From assembly GCA_033852015.1 (NCBI GenBank), contig JAWSVH010000030.1, positions 1 to 64,000 on the forward strand: a DNA stretch of 64,000 nt, in the 5' to 3' direction. Below are positions 17,572 to 26,829 of this stretch, piece by piece. This DNA comes from Desulfobacula sp033852015 (lineage in GTDB: Bacteria; Desulfobacterota; Desulfobacteria; Desulfobacterales; Desulfobacteraceae). How positions within the stretch are numbered: the stretch's first letter is position 1; each line of letters opens with the position of its first letter. Below the pieces are notes generated by a model, which was given only the letters and a program-made list of their open reading frames with translations, did not search any database and was not told the DNA's origin. The position numbers were made by a program, and so were the translations under genes.

Positions 17572-18894
17572 TTATTCCCACTCTCTTTTGGTATCTTCTA
17601 AGATTTCATTGTTTAATATTTTTTTAAGAGCGTTAGTAATACGATATTCTTTTTTTATTAGAGATAATGAGCCTTCTAAATTATACTCACCTATAGCAAT
17701 ATCAATAATTTGTTTAAAAATTTTATATCTTTTTAATACTCCTTGATATTTATGGCTATCCCTTGAAATATATTTTGCTAATTCATCAGTGATCGATTCA
17801 TAAGTAGCGGCTTCAAGCAATGAGTAAAATCGTTTTTTATTATTTAAAATAAGTTGAAACTTGTCAGTTTTCAACTCGGATAGAATGACAGACCATGTTT
17901 CGAATAATGCTTTATTTATCGGAGTCCTAGTCTTCCACCGACCGGGTACCGATTTCCTGAATGAATACTCGCCAAATAGTGTATATGCTCTATTCATTGC
18001 TATTGTAAAATATTTTTCTAATTCTTCGTGAGTTCGATAATTAATTGTAAGATTGCTTGTCTCTCCATTAATTGCATGGTTAAGGTCTTTTGGGTCTAAC
18101 TCTGGCATAAGATTTATTATTTGCATTGTTTCGCTCAGGAAACCATCCATATCTTCATTTTTAGGATAAGATTCGATACCACGAATAAAAAACGCAAAAA
18201 ATCTTAAGATAAGTTCTCTACCAGCCATACGGCTATCATTAATGCTTCCAGTTGTTGTTTTTTTAAATTCTTTTGATTTAACTAACTTTGAAAGTAAATC
18301 TGCGGATGGCCCATAATAAAGAGCATGCCTTATCTCTTGAAGCGTAAGTGGCAATCCACCAGTGTTTAGCCTTTTAAAAACATTGCGTTGAACATTTTGT
18401 GGCGTTGAAGGGTTGATGATTGCGAATTGAAATTCCGTCTCCAAAATACGGGTTTGAAATTTTTGAGGCAACTGATCGAATTTACAACCTTCTAAAGCAT
18501 TCAGAAATTCTAGACCACTTAATGCAAATTCCTGATTAATTACATACCTTTTGATTGCTGTGATGCGTTGAAGGCCATCAACAACTTTCCAAACAACATC
18601 TTCTTCCTCGGCTACATAAAAAAGCGGGACAGGAATTTTAAGCATTAAAGATTCAATGAGCCGACTTTGTTGATCATTACCCCATAAGCCAGCGCCTCGT
18701 TGAATTGAAGGAGCTTGAATGGTATTTTGTTTTAATCTACGAGTTAATGTTTCAAAAGGAACTCGTTTATCAGAAATAGAAATTTTATCTGCATCAAAAG
18801 GGAAAGGATTATAAGCTTCTAATTCAACCCCAGCTTCACTTCCATCAGCAGCAAGTTCTTGTCTGATTTTATCTTGATTTTGATCTTCGCTCAT
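17572..18894 (-). CDS. DUF262 (GmrS-like) protein
   Basis: A 440-residue protein. The DUF262 / ParB-like core runs from about residue 45 to 260, with QRGAGLW near 65, the signature VVDGLQR at 104-110, and FKRLNTGGLPLTLQEIRHAL at 173-192. In GmrSD-type enzymes this domain is an NTP-dependent nuclease or NTPase sensor. The DUF1524 HNH nuclease that usually follows is absent; instead there is a helical C-terminal half. It is the first gene of the operon with a DUF3696 ATPase and a RelE-like protein. A role in restricting phage or modified DNA is inferred from family and context. Confidence 0.88.
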   Translation of the reverse strand: MSEDQNQDKIRQELAADGSEAGVELEAYNPFPFDADKISISDKRVPFETLTRRLKQNTIQAPSIQRGAGLWGNDQQSRLIESLMLKIPVPLFYVAEEEDVVWKVVDGLQRITAIKRYVINQEFALSGLEFLNALEGCKFDQLPQKFQTRILETEFQFAIINPSTPQNVQRNVFKRLNTGGLPLTLQEIRHALYYGPSADLLSKLVKSKEFKKTTTGSINDSRMAGRELILRFFAFFIRGIESYPKNEDMDGFLSETMQIINLMPELDPKDLNHAINGETSNLTINYRTHEELEKYFTIAMNRAYTLFGEYSFRKSVPGRWKTRTPINKALFETWSVILSELKTDKFQLILNNKKRFYSLLEAATYESITDELAKYISRDSHKYQGVLKRYKIFKQIIDIAIGEYNLEGSLSLIKKEYRITNALKKILNNEILEDTKREWE

Positions 18895-19532
18895 TGTTTA
18901 CCTTTGAATAGTTTAAAATCTGAGTGTATTGCTAATGTATTAATTTCAATAACAATATAAACCTTACCTGTAAAGAAATTATTATACAATAATGACTCTG
19001 TATAAATAGAATCATTTCAAGACATTTGAGACTCTGAAATGCTAAATTTGACAGTTAATGATAATTATCTAATGGCTAACCGCAAGAACACGCTCAAGAT
19101 ATCAATGATCAGATCAAATCTTAATGAGATTTCTGAAGTCTTGGCAGATCAAACCGAGGGGGATTTAGGAGAGGACTACTTAAAAAGCAACTCCATACTA
19201 AACAAGAGAGACACCTGATAACTTTCCCTGTAACTCCGGATATTTTTTCAAAAATAATACACCACAACATATAGTATAAATCAAACTTTAAATCTTTAAT
19301 GTGAAATTCACCTATATGGGACAAGGCATTTTTAAATGAATCAATTCCCCGGTAAATTTTATTGGAGATATAGATAATTGACCATATTTCATAAAGTTCC
19401 AAGTCACAATCTTTATAAACTTCATGAAATAAACTGTTTTAAATCCATCCATGATGGGAGTTCACGCCGATTTTAAGAGATTAGAATTGGCTTTGTGGGT
19501 GGTAGTATTGCCGGGGTTTTATGACAGGATTT
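18895..19532. other. leader region of DUF262 operon, otherwise gene-free
   Basis: The first hundred bases before 18894 must hold the promoter of the minus-strand DUF262 operon, but no strong consensus is seen. The rest has only weak frames on either strand (19072-19218 plus, 19121-19402 minus) without ribosome binding sites. I support no gene here. Confidence 0.4.
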
Positions 19533-20054
19533 TTATGCTTGGACAAACGGTTGTATAAAGCCATCATATTTCATCCTTGAAGGGTGGCTACTTGTTTGGA
19601 ATATTGGTTTGCCTCTCATAGTTTCAAGAAGATTCAAAATGTAGTTTTTTCTTTCCGTAAAACCATTATCCTTACCCCATGCAATCAATATAATATCTGA
19701 TTCTTCAAACGCTTCAGATATGGCAGTATTATTTCTGCTGCCGATTTGATCATCATTCCCGACAAAATCATTGGTTTGGATATAAGCAAATTGATTAACA
19801 ACGATCAGCCGTTCAACTCCTTCAAATTCTTCAAGCCTTTTTTCAAAGACGACTCTTTCCAATATCTGAACAGATTTGTCTGCATGTTCTATCCCAGCAT
19901 AACTGGGATTTTGCATAATCGCACAGACAGTTTTTGGGCGGTCATTTGCTTCAACCTTTATCATTTCAAGTCGGTAACGGAAATCGGAACCGTTTTCAGA
20001 GGCAAACTCTGCTTTAACTGATAAATTTGGGCGATGTAGATAGGTTTGTTTCAT
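19533..20054 (-). CDS. DUF1643-like protein
   Basis: A 173-residue protein that fits the DUF1643 pattern: CAIMQNPSYA near the start, a VNQFAY strand in the middle, then IILIAWG and a final SSHPSRM, matching the family's MLNPS, vNLfa, aWG and HP blocks. The activity of DUF1643 is unknown; members are common in phages, islands and defence neighbourhoods. The frame extends upstream to 20102, but the ATG at 20054 avoids a 38-base overlap with the acetyltransferase gene. It is probably co-transcribed with that gene. Confidence 0.7.
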   Translation of the reverse strand: MKQTYLHRPNLSVKAEFASENGSDFRYRLEMIKVEANDRPKTVCAIMQNPSYAGIEHADKSVQILERVVFEKRLEEFEGVERLIVVNQFAYIQTNDFVGNDDQIGSRNNTAISEAFEESDIILIAWGKDNGFTERKNYILNLLETMRGKPIFQTSSHPSRMKYDGFIQPFVQA

Positions 20055-20064
20055 GGTCGTATAT

Positions 20065-20487
20065 TTAATCTGTAAATCCTTTTCTTGCCATTGTTTCAGC
20101 ATTGGTAAAATGTGCCATGCCCGTTTTCATTTTCCTAAAATCGTTTTTAGTATAAAACCCTTCTTTTCCTGGAGATGCGTACAGGATTATATTACATTCG
20201 GGTAATCTGGATAGAATATTTTTTAAGATGATATTTCCCATACCTCTTTTCTGAAAATCAGGATGAACAGCCACATCATAGATCGCCGCTTGATAGGCAC
20301 CATCGGAGATAGCCCTACCAAAACCGATAAGCTTGCTTTTATGATATATAAAAACAGTTACATAGCTGTTTTCAAAAGCCTTTTTATGTAAGCCTGGCGC
20401 GTGATGTCCCATCCCTACATCTTTTAATGTATCAGCAACAAGCTGCCAATCCACTTCTGAACAATCAAATTTAATCTGTATATCCAT
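20065..20487 (-). CDS. GNAT-family N-acetyltransferase
   Basis: A 140-residue protein. The acetyl-CoA-binding motif is clear: IYDVAVHPDFQKRGMGNIIL near residues 69-88 carries the Q/RxxGxG/A loop (QKRGMG). Upstream strands KLIGFGRAIS and downstream CNIILYASPGKEGFYTKNDF complete a single GNAT fold. It transfers acetyl from CoA to an amine; the acceptor is unknown. It precedes the DUF1643 gene with a 10-base gap. Small-molecule or toxin modification are both possible. Confidence 0.85.
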   Translation of the reverse strand: MDIQIKFDCSEVDWQLVADTLKDVGMGHHAPGLHKKAFENSYVTVFIYHKSKLIGFGRAISDGAYQAAIYDVAVHPDFQKRGMGNIILKNILSRLPECNIILYASPGKEGFYTKNDFRKMKTGMAHFTNAETMARKGFTD

Positions 20488-20582
20488 AATTAGTCTTCAC
20501 CACATAATAACTGCTTTGTGGTTTTGGGGGCTGAAAAAGTAATATACCCCCTGATTTTTACGAGCCGATTCGATAATAGAAT

Positions 20583-20795
20583 TTATAGTTGCTTTTCACT
20601 GCAATCCGGACAAAGATTATCGTGTTTGATATATTCATCATCAATATGTGCAAATTCGCTGATCGTAAATTCAAGATCGCAACCATTACAATCTATTGGC
20701 GTAGTACAGTCATCGCAATACCAATATTCATCTACTTCGGAACCATCTTCCGCTTCAAAATGTTCTCCACATGAAATGCATTCTTTTTCAGACAT
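20583..20795 (-). CDS. small zinc-ribbon protein
   Basis: A 70-residue acidic protein with four CxxC pairs: CISC, CDDC, CNGC and CPDC, plus one His. These could bind two zinc ions as a tandem ribbon. AAGGAG lies just upstream of the ATG, which secures the start. It is transcribed in the same direction as the GNAT-DUF1643 pair and may head that unit. Function is unknown; such ribbons often bind nucleic acid or partner proteins. Confidence 0.75.
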   Translation of the reverse strand: MSEKECISCGEHFEAEDGSEVDEYWYCDDCTTPIDCNGCDLEFTISEFAHIDDEYIKHDNLCPDCSEKQL

Positions 20796-21017
20796 TTTTT
20801 CTCCTTATTCAAAAAGAAATAATAATAGTCTTTGCTATCAGAAAAGGATTTGATCTTCAATAAAATATTGGATAAATAAACAGGTTATAGGATTTAGAAA
20901 ATATGGGTTATGCTTTATCAGGTAGGAACGTCTCGGTGAAGAGTGATCAAAAATAAAAGTTAGATGCCGATAATTTAGCTGAGGCTTTATGCTGAACTTA
21001 ATTAATGAGTGGGGTTA

Positions 21018-21347
21018 ATGACTGAAGACAAAGAAATTCCCATAACAATATCTGAAGCTGTTAATAGACTTCTTTCGAATCTCTCTATTGAAGTTAAACA
21101 TCAGATTAAAAATTCAACTGAAGAAGGACTGATCAATTTTCATTTTGGTATTGGAATGTCTATAAGGAATGATTTTGGGTTTTGGGAAAAAGAATCCAAG
21201 CTGCTTGAGAATTGCAAAAAAATTGCAGGCGATTCGCTTATCGATGTTGATACAGCGTCAGAAATGATCATCAAGACTCTATGGGAAAGGCTGAAGGAAT
21301 ATCCCCCGCCAAAGATTGTCCAAGGCAGTGATGATTGCAGATATTGA
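21018..21347 (+). CDS. DUF6794-like protein
   Basis: A 109-residue protein. The block LINFHFGIGMSIRNDFGFW (about residues 37-55), followed by DTASEMIIKTLWERL, matches a family I know as DUF6794, small proteins with an FHxGxGxxIRN core that occur near polymorphic toxins and in islands. ATG 21018 is preferred over a GTG nine bases earlier. It lies 110 bases before the helicase gene in the same direction. Function is unknown; an immunity or adaptor role is possible. Confidence 0.65.
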   Translation: MTEDKEIPITISEAVNRLLSNLSIEVKHQIKNSTEEGLINFHFGIGMSIRNDFGFWEKESKLLENCKKIAGDSLIDVDTASEMIIKTLWERLKEYPPPKIVQGSDDCRY

Positions 21348-21456
21348 TTAATGTTTGCCACAGAAAATTATTCTGGCAAAATCCATGATAGCGGGATACT
21401 CTTTTTTTTTGTACGTTCTTTAATTTTCATTGTGTGCTCGGACTATAAGGTAAAAT

Positions 21457-24375
21457 ATGACAGACATTCCTCTAAGCTGGTTCTACCGTCTTGTTACATT
21501 CCAATGGAATCATGAATCTAAAATTACTGATAGTGCGGTCTTTTCCGGGTCTGAAAAGTTGAAATATGCGCAGATCATGGCCAGGCCGGAGTTGGATAAA
21601 TGCCTTTTCTGGACGAATATCGTCTTCCCTGCTTCTACAAATGGGTCGTCGCATAAAATTTCTGGTATCAAAAAACAATATTCTCAAGCAATAATTGATT
21701 CAATCATCAATGGTATCCAAGATTTTCATAGACAGGAACTTTTACCATATTGCAGTTTGATTTCAGATAGTTACCAGGCCTTTAAAAACAGTTTTAATGG
21801 CAACTACGTCAGGCACAGTAAAATTGAACGATGGATACAAAAAAGTGAAAAGATATATCAAAAGCTTAATAATGAATTTATGCTTAAGAGCCTCCCATAT
21901 AACGAGAGCAAAAGAGTTGAAAAATACCTTCATTTATACTCTGAAGCCCATGACCTTCGAGGGGGTGAAAATCAGAAAATCATAACCCGTGAGCTCCAAA
22001 AATATAGTAATTATTTTGATACCGTAGAAAACGATCCGTTAACGGAAAGTCAGCGGATGGCTTGTGTTGTCAATGAGGATAACAATCTTGTATTAGCAGG
22101 GGCTGGCTCAGGGAAGACTTCTGTAATAATCGCAAAAACAGGATATCTTATTCAGTCTGGTTTGGCCAAACCTCATGAAATATTGATCTTGGCATATGGC
22201 AAAAAAGCAAGCAAAGAAACCAACGAGAGGATCAAAGCAAAGTTGCCCTATATTGAAGGCGTTAAGACCAATACCTTCCATAAATTAGGTTTAGATATTA
22301 TTGGTACAGCAACTGGTAAAAAGCCTCGAGTCAGTAAACTTCAGGAAGATCCTTCCGAGTTTGATTCGCTAATCAACCGTATCATTGCAGAATTGACTCA
22401 AAAAGATTCAGCATACAACCAGCGGGTAATAGATTATTTTGTCACCCATTTGATTCCCCATAAAAGTGAATTCGATTACAAGGAACAGGGCGAGTATTTC
22501 TCGGTTTTAAAGGAAGGGGACGTTCGTTCCCTTAAATCAAGGCTTCAATGGGTGGAAAAAAGAACAGGGATGACCTCTTTGAAGCAGGAACAGCTTAAAA
22601 GTTTTGAAGAAGTTGTTGTTGCTGATTTTCTGTTTGTTAATGGGATTGAATACCAATACGAAGCCCCTTATAAATACGATACTGCATCCGCTGATAAGAC
22701 CCAGTATCAACCTGATTTCTATCTGCCGGAATATGATATTTACATTGAACATTTTGGAATTAACCAAAACGGAAAAACAGCCCCCTTCGTTGACCAGTTT
22801 AAATATGAAATCGACATGAACTGGAAAAGGCAGCTTCATAAAGAAAATCAGACGACTCTTGTCGAAACATATAGTTATGAAATGCAGGAAGGGACGCTCA
22901 CGGATCTGCTATACACAAAACTTGAGAAAAAAGGTGTCCAGTTCTCCCCCATGTCATTTGAAGACCTTCTGGCATTATTAAATGAAATAGGAGAAGAGAA
23001 GAAAGCCACTCTGCTTACTAAACTCATTGTAAATTTCTTGGATTTATTCAAGCAGTCCGGATACTCTTTTGAAACGGTAAGAGAAAAAGCCAGTCAGCAT
23101 CAAGAGAAAACGCGTTGTCATGCTTTTTTAGACATCTTTGAACCAATTCTTTCTGAATATACGGCAGAACTAAATCGGACAAATACTGTGGATTTCAGCG
23201 ATATGATCCGGAAGGCAACAGATTTTGTTAGATCCGGGCAGTATAGGCCACGCTTTAAATACATCTTGGTCGATGAATTTCAGGATATATCTGCCATCCG
23301 AGCAGAACTTGTAAAATCTCTTGTTGATCATGGGGATGATGCCGTATTGACATGTGTAGGCGATGATTGGCAGAGTATTTACAGATTTAGCGGATCTGAC
23401 ATTAATTATACCGGGAAATTTGAGCAGCATTTTGGTCACACCGAAAAGATTCTGTTGGACAAAACATTCCGATACAATGATAAGATCAATACCTTTTCAA
23501 AAACATTTATTACGGAAAATCCGGCACAACTCAAAAAAGCAATCACTGCTCAAAAAAGTATCTCAACCAATGCAATTACATTGGTAGGATATTACAAGGA
23601 CAAGGGAGAGGCTGTAAATAAGTGCCTGGAAAAAATCCAAGAGATCCACCCAGACCCAGCAATCATATATATCCTTGGGCGTTATGGATTTGCCAAACCT
23701 GATCATTTTGAAAACCTTCAAGCAGCATATCCTCAAAATACTATTATTTTTGATACGGTCCACGGTAGTAAGGGTAAAGAAGCCGATTTTGTAATTGTTT
23801 TGGATGTTAATAATGCTAAATATGGATTCCCATCGAGGATAAATGATGACCCTTTGTTGGATCTGGTTTTGCCATCAGAAGAACCTTATAAATATGCTGA
23901 AGAACGAAGACTTTTCTATGTTGCCCTTACCAGGACAAAAAATCATACCTTTGTTCTTTATGATGTCGATGCTCAATCCACTTTTATAAAAGAAATTACG
24001 GAAGATAAAACCAAGTACCACTTTAATGAATTTTTTACCAAGGGGGCTGAATCTGCACCCCCCGACTATGGAAGTTGCCCTGTTTGCGGAACAGGGAAGA
24101 TTACCATGCGGGTTATGAATGATGGTCAGTTTTTCTTTGGTTGTGGCAATTATCCTTTCTGCAACTTCAAGCCTCTTACATGTAATTCCTGTAATAAGGC
24201 ACCCATGGTTAAAAATGGTTCATATTATCATTGTAGAAATCCCAAATGCGATCATACAGTCAAAGCATGCAGAGTTTGTTCCGATGGGATTATGGTTGAG
24301 CGGTTTGGTAAATTCGGGCGTTTTCTTGGATGTTCCAATTATGGAAAGACAACTTGCAAATATACTGAAAAATAA
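21457..24375 (+). CDS. helicase IV-type UvrD/Rep DNA helicase
   Basis: A 972-residue superfamily 1A helicase. Walker A AGAGSGKT lies near 214, DEFQD near 605, FRYND near 672, VHGSKGKEADF near 767 and YVALTRTK near 825. Inserted between motifs, near 418, is YQPDFYLPEYDIYIEHFGI, the nuclease-like insertion also found in E. coli HelD. The C-terminus has topoisomerase-type zinc ribbons (CPVCGTGK, CNSC, CRVCSDG). It unwinds DNA 3' to 5' in repair or recombination. As an island gene next to DUF6794 and DUF1643 genes it may serve element replication or defence. The N-terminal 190 residues are unassigned. Confidence 0.88.
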   Translation: MTDIPLSWFYRLVTFQWNHESKITDSAVFSGSEKLKYAQIMARPELDKCLFWTNIVFPASTNGSSHKISGIKKQYSQAIIDSIINGIQDFHRQELLPYCSLISDSYQAFKNSFNGNYVRHSKIERWIQKSEKIYQKLNNEFMLKSLPYNESKRVEKYLHLYSEAHDLRGGENQKIITRELQKYSNYFDTVENDPLTESQRMACVVNEDNNLVLAGAGSGKTSVIIAKTGYLIQSGLAKPHEILILAYGKKASKETNERIKAKLPYIEGVKTNTFHKLGLDIIGTATGKKPRVSKLQEDPSEFDSLINRIIAELTQKDSAYNQRVIDYFVTHLIPHKSEFDYKEQGEYFSVLKEGDVRSLKSRLQWVEKRTGMTSLKQEQLKSFEEVVVADFLFVNGIEYQYEAPYKYDTASADKTQYQPDFYLPEYDIYIEHFGINQNGKTAPFVDQFKYEIDMNWKRQLHKENQTTLVETYSYEMQEGTLTDLLYTKLEKKGVQFSPMSFEDLLALLNEIGEEKKATLLTKLIVNFLDLFKQSGYSFETVREKASQHQEKTRCHAFLDIFEPILSEYTAELNRTNTVDFSDMIRKATDFVRSGQYRPRFKYILVDEFQDISAIRAELVKSLVDHGDDAVLTCVGDDWQSIYRFSGSDINYTGKFEQHFGHTEKILLDKTFRYNDKINTFSKTFITENPAQLKKAITAQKSISTNAITLVGYYKDKGEAVNKCLEKIQEIHPDPAIIYILGRYGFAKPDHFENLQAAYPQNTIIFDTVHGSKGKEADFVIVLDVNNAKYGFPSRINDDPLLDLVLPSEEPYKYAEERRLFYVALTRTKNHTFVLYDVDAQSTFIKEITEDKTKYHFNEFFTKGAESAPPDYGSCPVCGTGKITMRVMNDGQFFFGCGNYPFCNFKPLTCNSCNKAPMVKNGSYYHCRNPKCDHTVKACRVCSDGIMVERFGKFGRFLGCSNYGKTTCKYTEK

Positions 24376-24469
24376 ATGAATTAGATTTTTCCCTTAATAA
24401 ATATCTCCGCAAGGATTTACCCATTATTTTTTCGGGATAAGATCTTCTAAACTATAAACTTACTATCTT

Positions 24470-24799
24470 TTATTGTTTTCTGTTCTTATAAAACGCCTGA
24501 AGAATTTCAATGGCAGCATCAGAATCTTTTTTTGAAAGTTCTGAGAATAAGGATTTTACTTTGGCCATGGTTTTAGTTTCATCGTCGATAATATCGTTAA
24601 GAAGATCACCGGCATTTACCTGAAGTGCTTGGGCTATTTTGATTAAGATTTCTACAGACAAGTTGACCTGACCACGTTCTATTTCTCCCAGGTATTTATA
24701 GCTCATCCCGGCAAGTTCAGCTAAAGCCTGCTGGCTGAGGTTTTTTCCATTCCTCAAATCTTTGATGTGCTTTCCAATTTTCTCTAAAACGTTTGACAT
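24470..24799 (-). CDS. XRE-family transcriptional regulator
   Basis: A 109-residue protein. Residues about 7-62 form a textbook Cro/C1 helix-turn-helix (KNLSQQALAELAGMSYKYLGEIERG). The rest is a short helical dimerisation tail. It has a good ribosome binding site (AAGGAGAT) and is divergent from the 529-residue gene at 24959 across a 160-base AT-rich region, so it probably autoregulates and controls that operon. It resembles controller proteins of restriction systems and phage repressors. Confidence 0.85.
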   Translation of the reverse strand: MSNVLEKIGKHIKDLRNGKNLSQQALAELAGMSYKYLGEIERGQVNLSVEILIKIAQALQVNAGDLLNDIIDDETKTMAKVKSLFSELSKKDSDAAIEILQAFYKNRKQ

Positions 24800-24958
24800 A
24801 AAGCCATCTCCTTAATTTGCAGATATTAAAATGATGGCCCATATATATAAACCCACGATAAGTGTTATTTTTTTATATAAATTAGCACTGATATATGGTA
24901 TCGAGATGTTTAAATTCTAAACAAATCGATTTTCATTTGTGTTTATACGGAGGAAAAA

Positions 24959-26548
24959 ATGGAAGAATATGTTCGGAAATATGTCAACAAAATTAAAGAT
25001 CCTAAAATTTTCTTTGCGCCAAATATCCCAGAAAAAAAATTAGCTAATGCTATTAATTCATACGGTATTGACACCAACCCAAACGAAGTAATTGTTTTAA
25101 TTGATAATACTGTTTTTGGAGGAGCTAAAGAGGGTTTAATGCTTACAACAATTGGCGTTGTGGCAAAAGCTATTGCCGAACCTGGTAAATATGTTCATCT
25201 CAGAAACATCGAAGAAATCTCCATGGCTGGAAAAACAATTTCGCTTAATCACACTGATTTTTTAGACATCAACATGCCGTCAATAGAAGCTGTTGCTACT
25301 GTGATTGATATGATTTCTGAAATTGTTGCAAGTTTGCACGAAAACAATAAGGAGGGGGGTGAAACTCCGTCATCTTCGGAAACAACCGAATCAGGATCAA
25401 CGGAAACAATAGGCACTGAAATCAAAGAGCTTCAACAGTGTTTTGGTTCTGATAAAGTATTACTTTTCAAACAAATGACAATGAAGCAGAGAAAGAATTT
25501 TTGTAAGAATTGTAATCTTTCTGATCCTGGGGAACTTTTAGGATTTATAGATACCACCATTCTGAATTCAGGCAAAGATGGCTTGGGGTTCTGTGAAGAT
25601 AGGATTGTTTGGCGAAATTTTGCATTTGAGGAACCACAGAGTATTTCATATGAAAAATTGTATGATGCCTCTTATTCTAAAAAAGGCGATGAATTGTTTA
25701 TTAAAATTGATAATGAAGAATTCAAACTTCAGGCAACAAATCACAAATTTGATCCAAATGCTTTTGAATCTATGATTGTTAAGCTTGGTGAATTTTGGCG
25801 GAATAATTGTGCTGAACTATCTGAGTTTGAAAAAGCAGAGAATTTGTTAGTCTCTAATCTTCCCACTCCAAAGGGAAATTACTTTAGAACTTTGCGGGAT
25901 TTGATGGACAAAGAAAATAAATCCCTTTTGGGTGATCCAGACAACAAAAAGGCAAATCAAGCAGCCTGTACACTGCTCTCTTTTGCGATAAATTTTCCGG
26001 TAAAGATTAATCAAGATAGAGGATTCCACCGAGAGTTAACCAAATCTCTTCAAAGTGAATATGTTACCTTTGAAATATTGAACGTTTTATTGAAAAAGGC
26101 TTCTCGTATTTTAACAGATACTGTTGGCGCTGAGGCCACTCAAGGGATAATTATCGAGACGATGTTCAAGCCCATCTTTTTAAATTATGTCATGTATAAA
26201 ATGGAAGTTAGCTCTTTGGAAGAGATTAAGCATGTCGCAAATCTAAAAAACATTACACATCCTGATCAAGAGATTGTTGAAAACCCTATTATGGGCCTAT
26301 TAGAATCTCGACAAAGATATGATGAGTCAGATCTCATTTATCAAATAGTTGATAGAATATTTCAAATAATCGTTACCCAACGAGATGAATATTATATTCA
26401 GGGTTTGAGTACCCTGACAGGCAAAGAACAAAATTTATATCAGTTTTGTGAAGATCTATACCAGGATTCTTTCAACCAACCGATCGCAGCCTATATGGAA
26501 AAAATTGATAAGGCTATTGAGCAGGTTTTTATAAGGTTTTTTTCATGA
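24959..26548 (+). CDS. protein with tandem PH-like domains
   Basis: A 529-residue protein of unknown function with an internal duplication. Residues 38-115 (VIVLIDNTVFGGAKEGLMLT...) and 185-275 (LLGFIDTTILNSGKDGLGFC...) share the pattern of a short Asp-Thr strand, (G/N)-(A/S)-(K)-(E/D)-GL, then an IxYxxI strand, as in small bacterial PH-like beta modules. An Asn/Ser/Thr linker at about 122-150 separates them. The C-terminal 250 residues are helical and unrecognised. A clear GGAGG ribosome binding site precedes the ATG. Two small membrane-protein genes follow in the same direction, and an XRE regulator is divergent. Confidence 0.6.
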   Translation: MEEYVRKYVNKIKDPKIFFAPNIPEKKLANAINSYGIDTNPNEVIVLIDNTVFGGAKEGLMLTTIGVVAKAIAEPGKYVHLRNIEEISMAGKTISLNHTDFLDINMPSIEAVATVIDMISEIVASLHENNKEGGETPSSSETTESGSTETIGTEIKELQQCFGSDKVLLFKQMTMKQRKNFCKNCNLSDPGELLGFIDTTILNSGKDGLGFCEDRIVWRNFAFEEPQSISYEKLYDASYSKKGDELFIKIDNEEFKLQATNHKFDPNAFESMIVKLGEFWRNNCAELSEFEKAENLLVSNLPTPKGNYFRTLRDLMDKENKSLLGDPDNKKANQAACTLLSFAINFPVKINQDRGFHRELTKSLQSEYVTFEILNVLLKKASRILTDTVGAEATQGIIIETMFKPIFLNYVMYKMEVSSLEEIKHVANLKNITHPDQEIVENPIMGLLESRQRYDESDLIYQIVDRIFQIIVTQRDEYYIQGLSTLTGKEQNLYQFCEDLYQDSFNQPIAAYMEKIDKAIEQVFIRFFS

Positions 26549-26605
26549 AGTTATCCGGTAAAAATTTCAATGTTTATTTAAAATGTTTAAAAGGGATTGA
26601 TACCA

Positions 26606-26767
26606 ATGTCTGATAAGGATGGCGGGAGAGATTGGGGATGCGGGTGCCTGATTGTTATACTAATTGGCCTATTACTTTATGTTATTTTGTTGGTTGGCTT
26701 TGATTTCATAGCGATTATCATTCTTTTTGTTCTTAGCGTGATAGCATTTTTCGCAGTGAAGAAATAA
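26606..26767 (+). CDS. 53-residue membrane protein
   Basis: A short frame with one or two membrane spans (residues about 14-31 and 34-50) after a charged, Gly/Cys-containing head MSDKDGGRDWGCGC. The head resembles that of the next gene (MSDDNNPGCLQTGC), which supports it being real. It lies 57 bases after the tandem PH-like gene and 62 before the next gene. A role as a membrane anchor or small effector is a guess. Confidence 0.55.
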   Translation: MSDKDGGRDWGCGCLIVILIGLLLYVILLVGFDFIAIIILFVLSVIAFFAVKK

Positions 26768-26829
26768 TAGATATTAAATTGGTTTGGATTTTTTTTGATT
26801 CTTAAAAAGTTGCAATTAGGAGACAGTAA

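Noticed and set aside
19072..19218. Plus-strand 48-residue frame in the leader of the DUF262 operon
   Set aside because: Peptide composition is plausible but there is no ribosome binding site and it overlaps a competing minus-strand frame.
19121..19402. Minus-strand 93-residue frame before the DUF262 operon
   Set aside because: No ribosome binding site; the C-terminal half is low-complexity Ser/Leu/Pro, and it occupies the opposite side of an equally weak frame.
20880..21008. Possible integron attC-like inverted repeat before the DUF6794-like gene
   Set aside because: Arms do not pair over more than a few bases and the core site sequence is missing.
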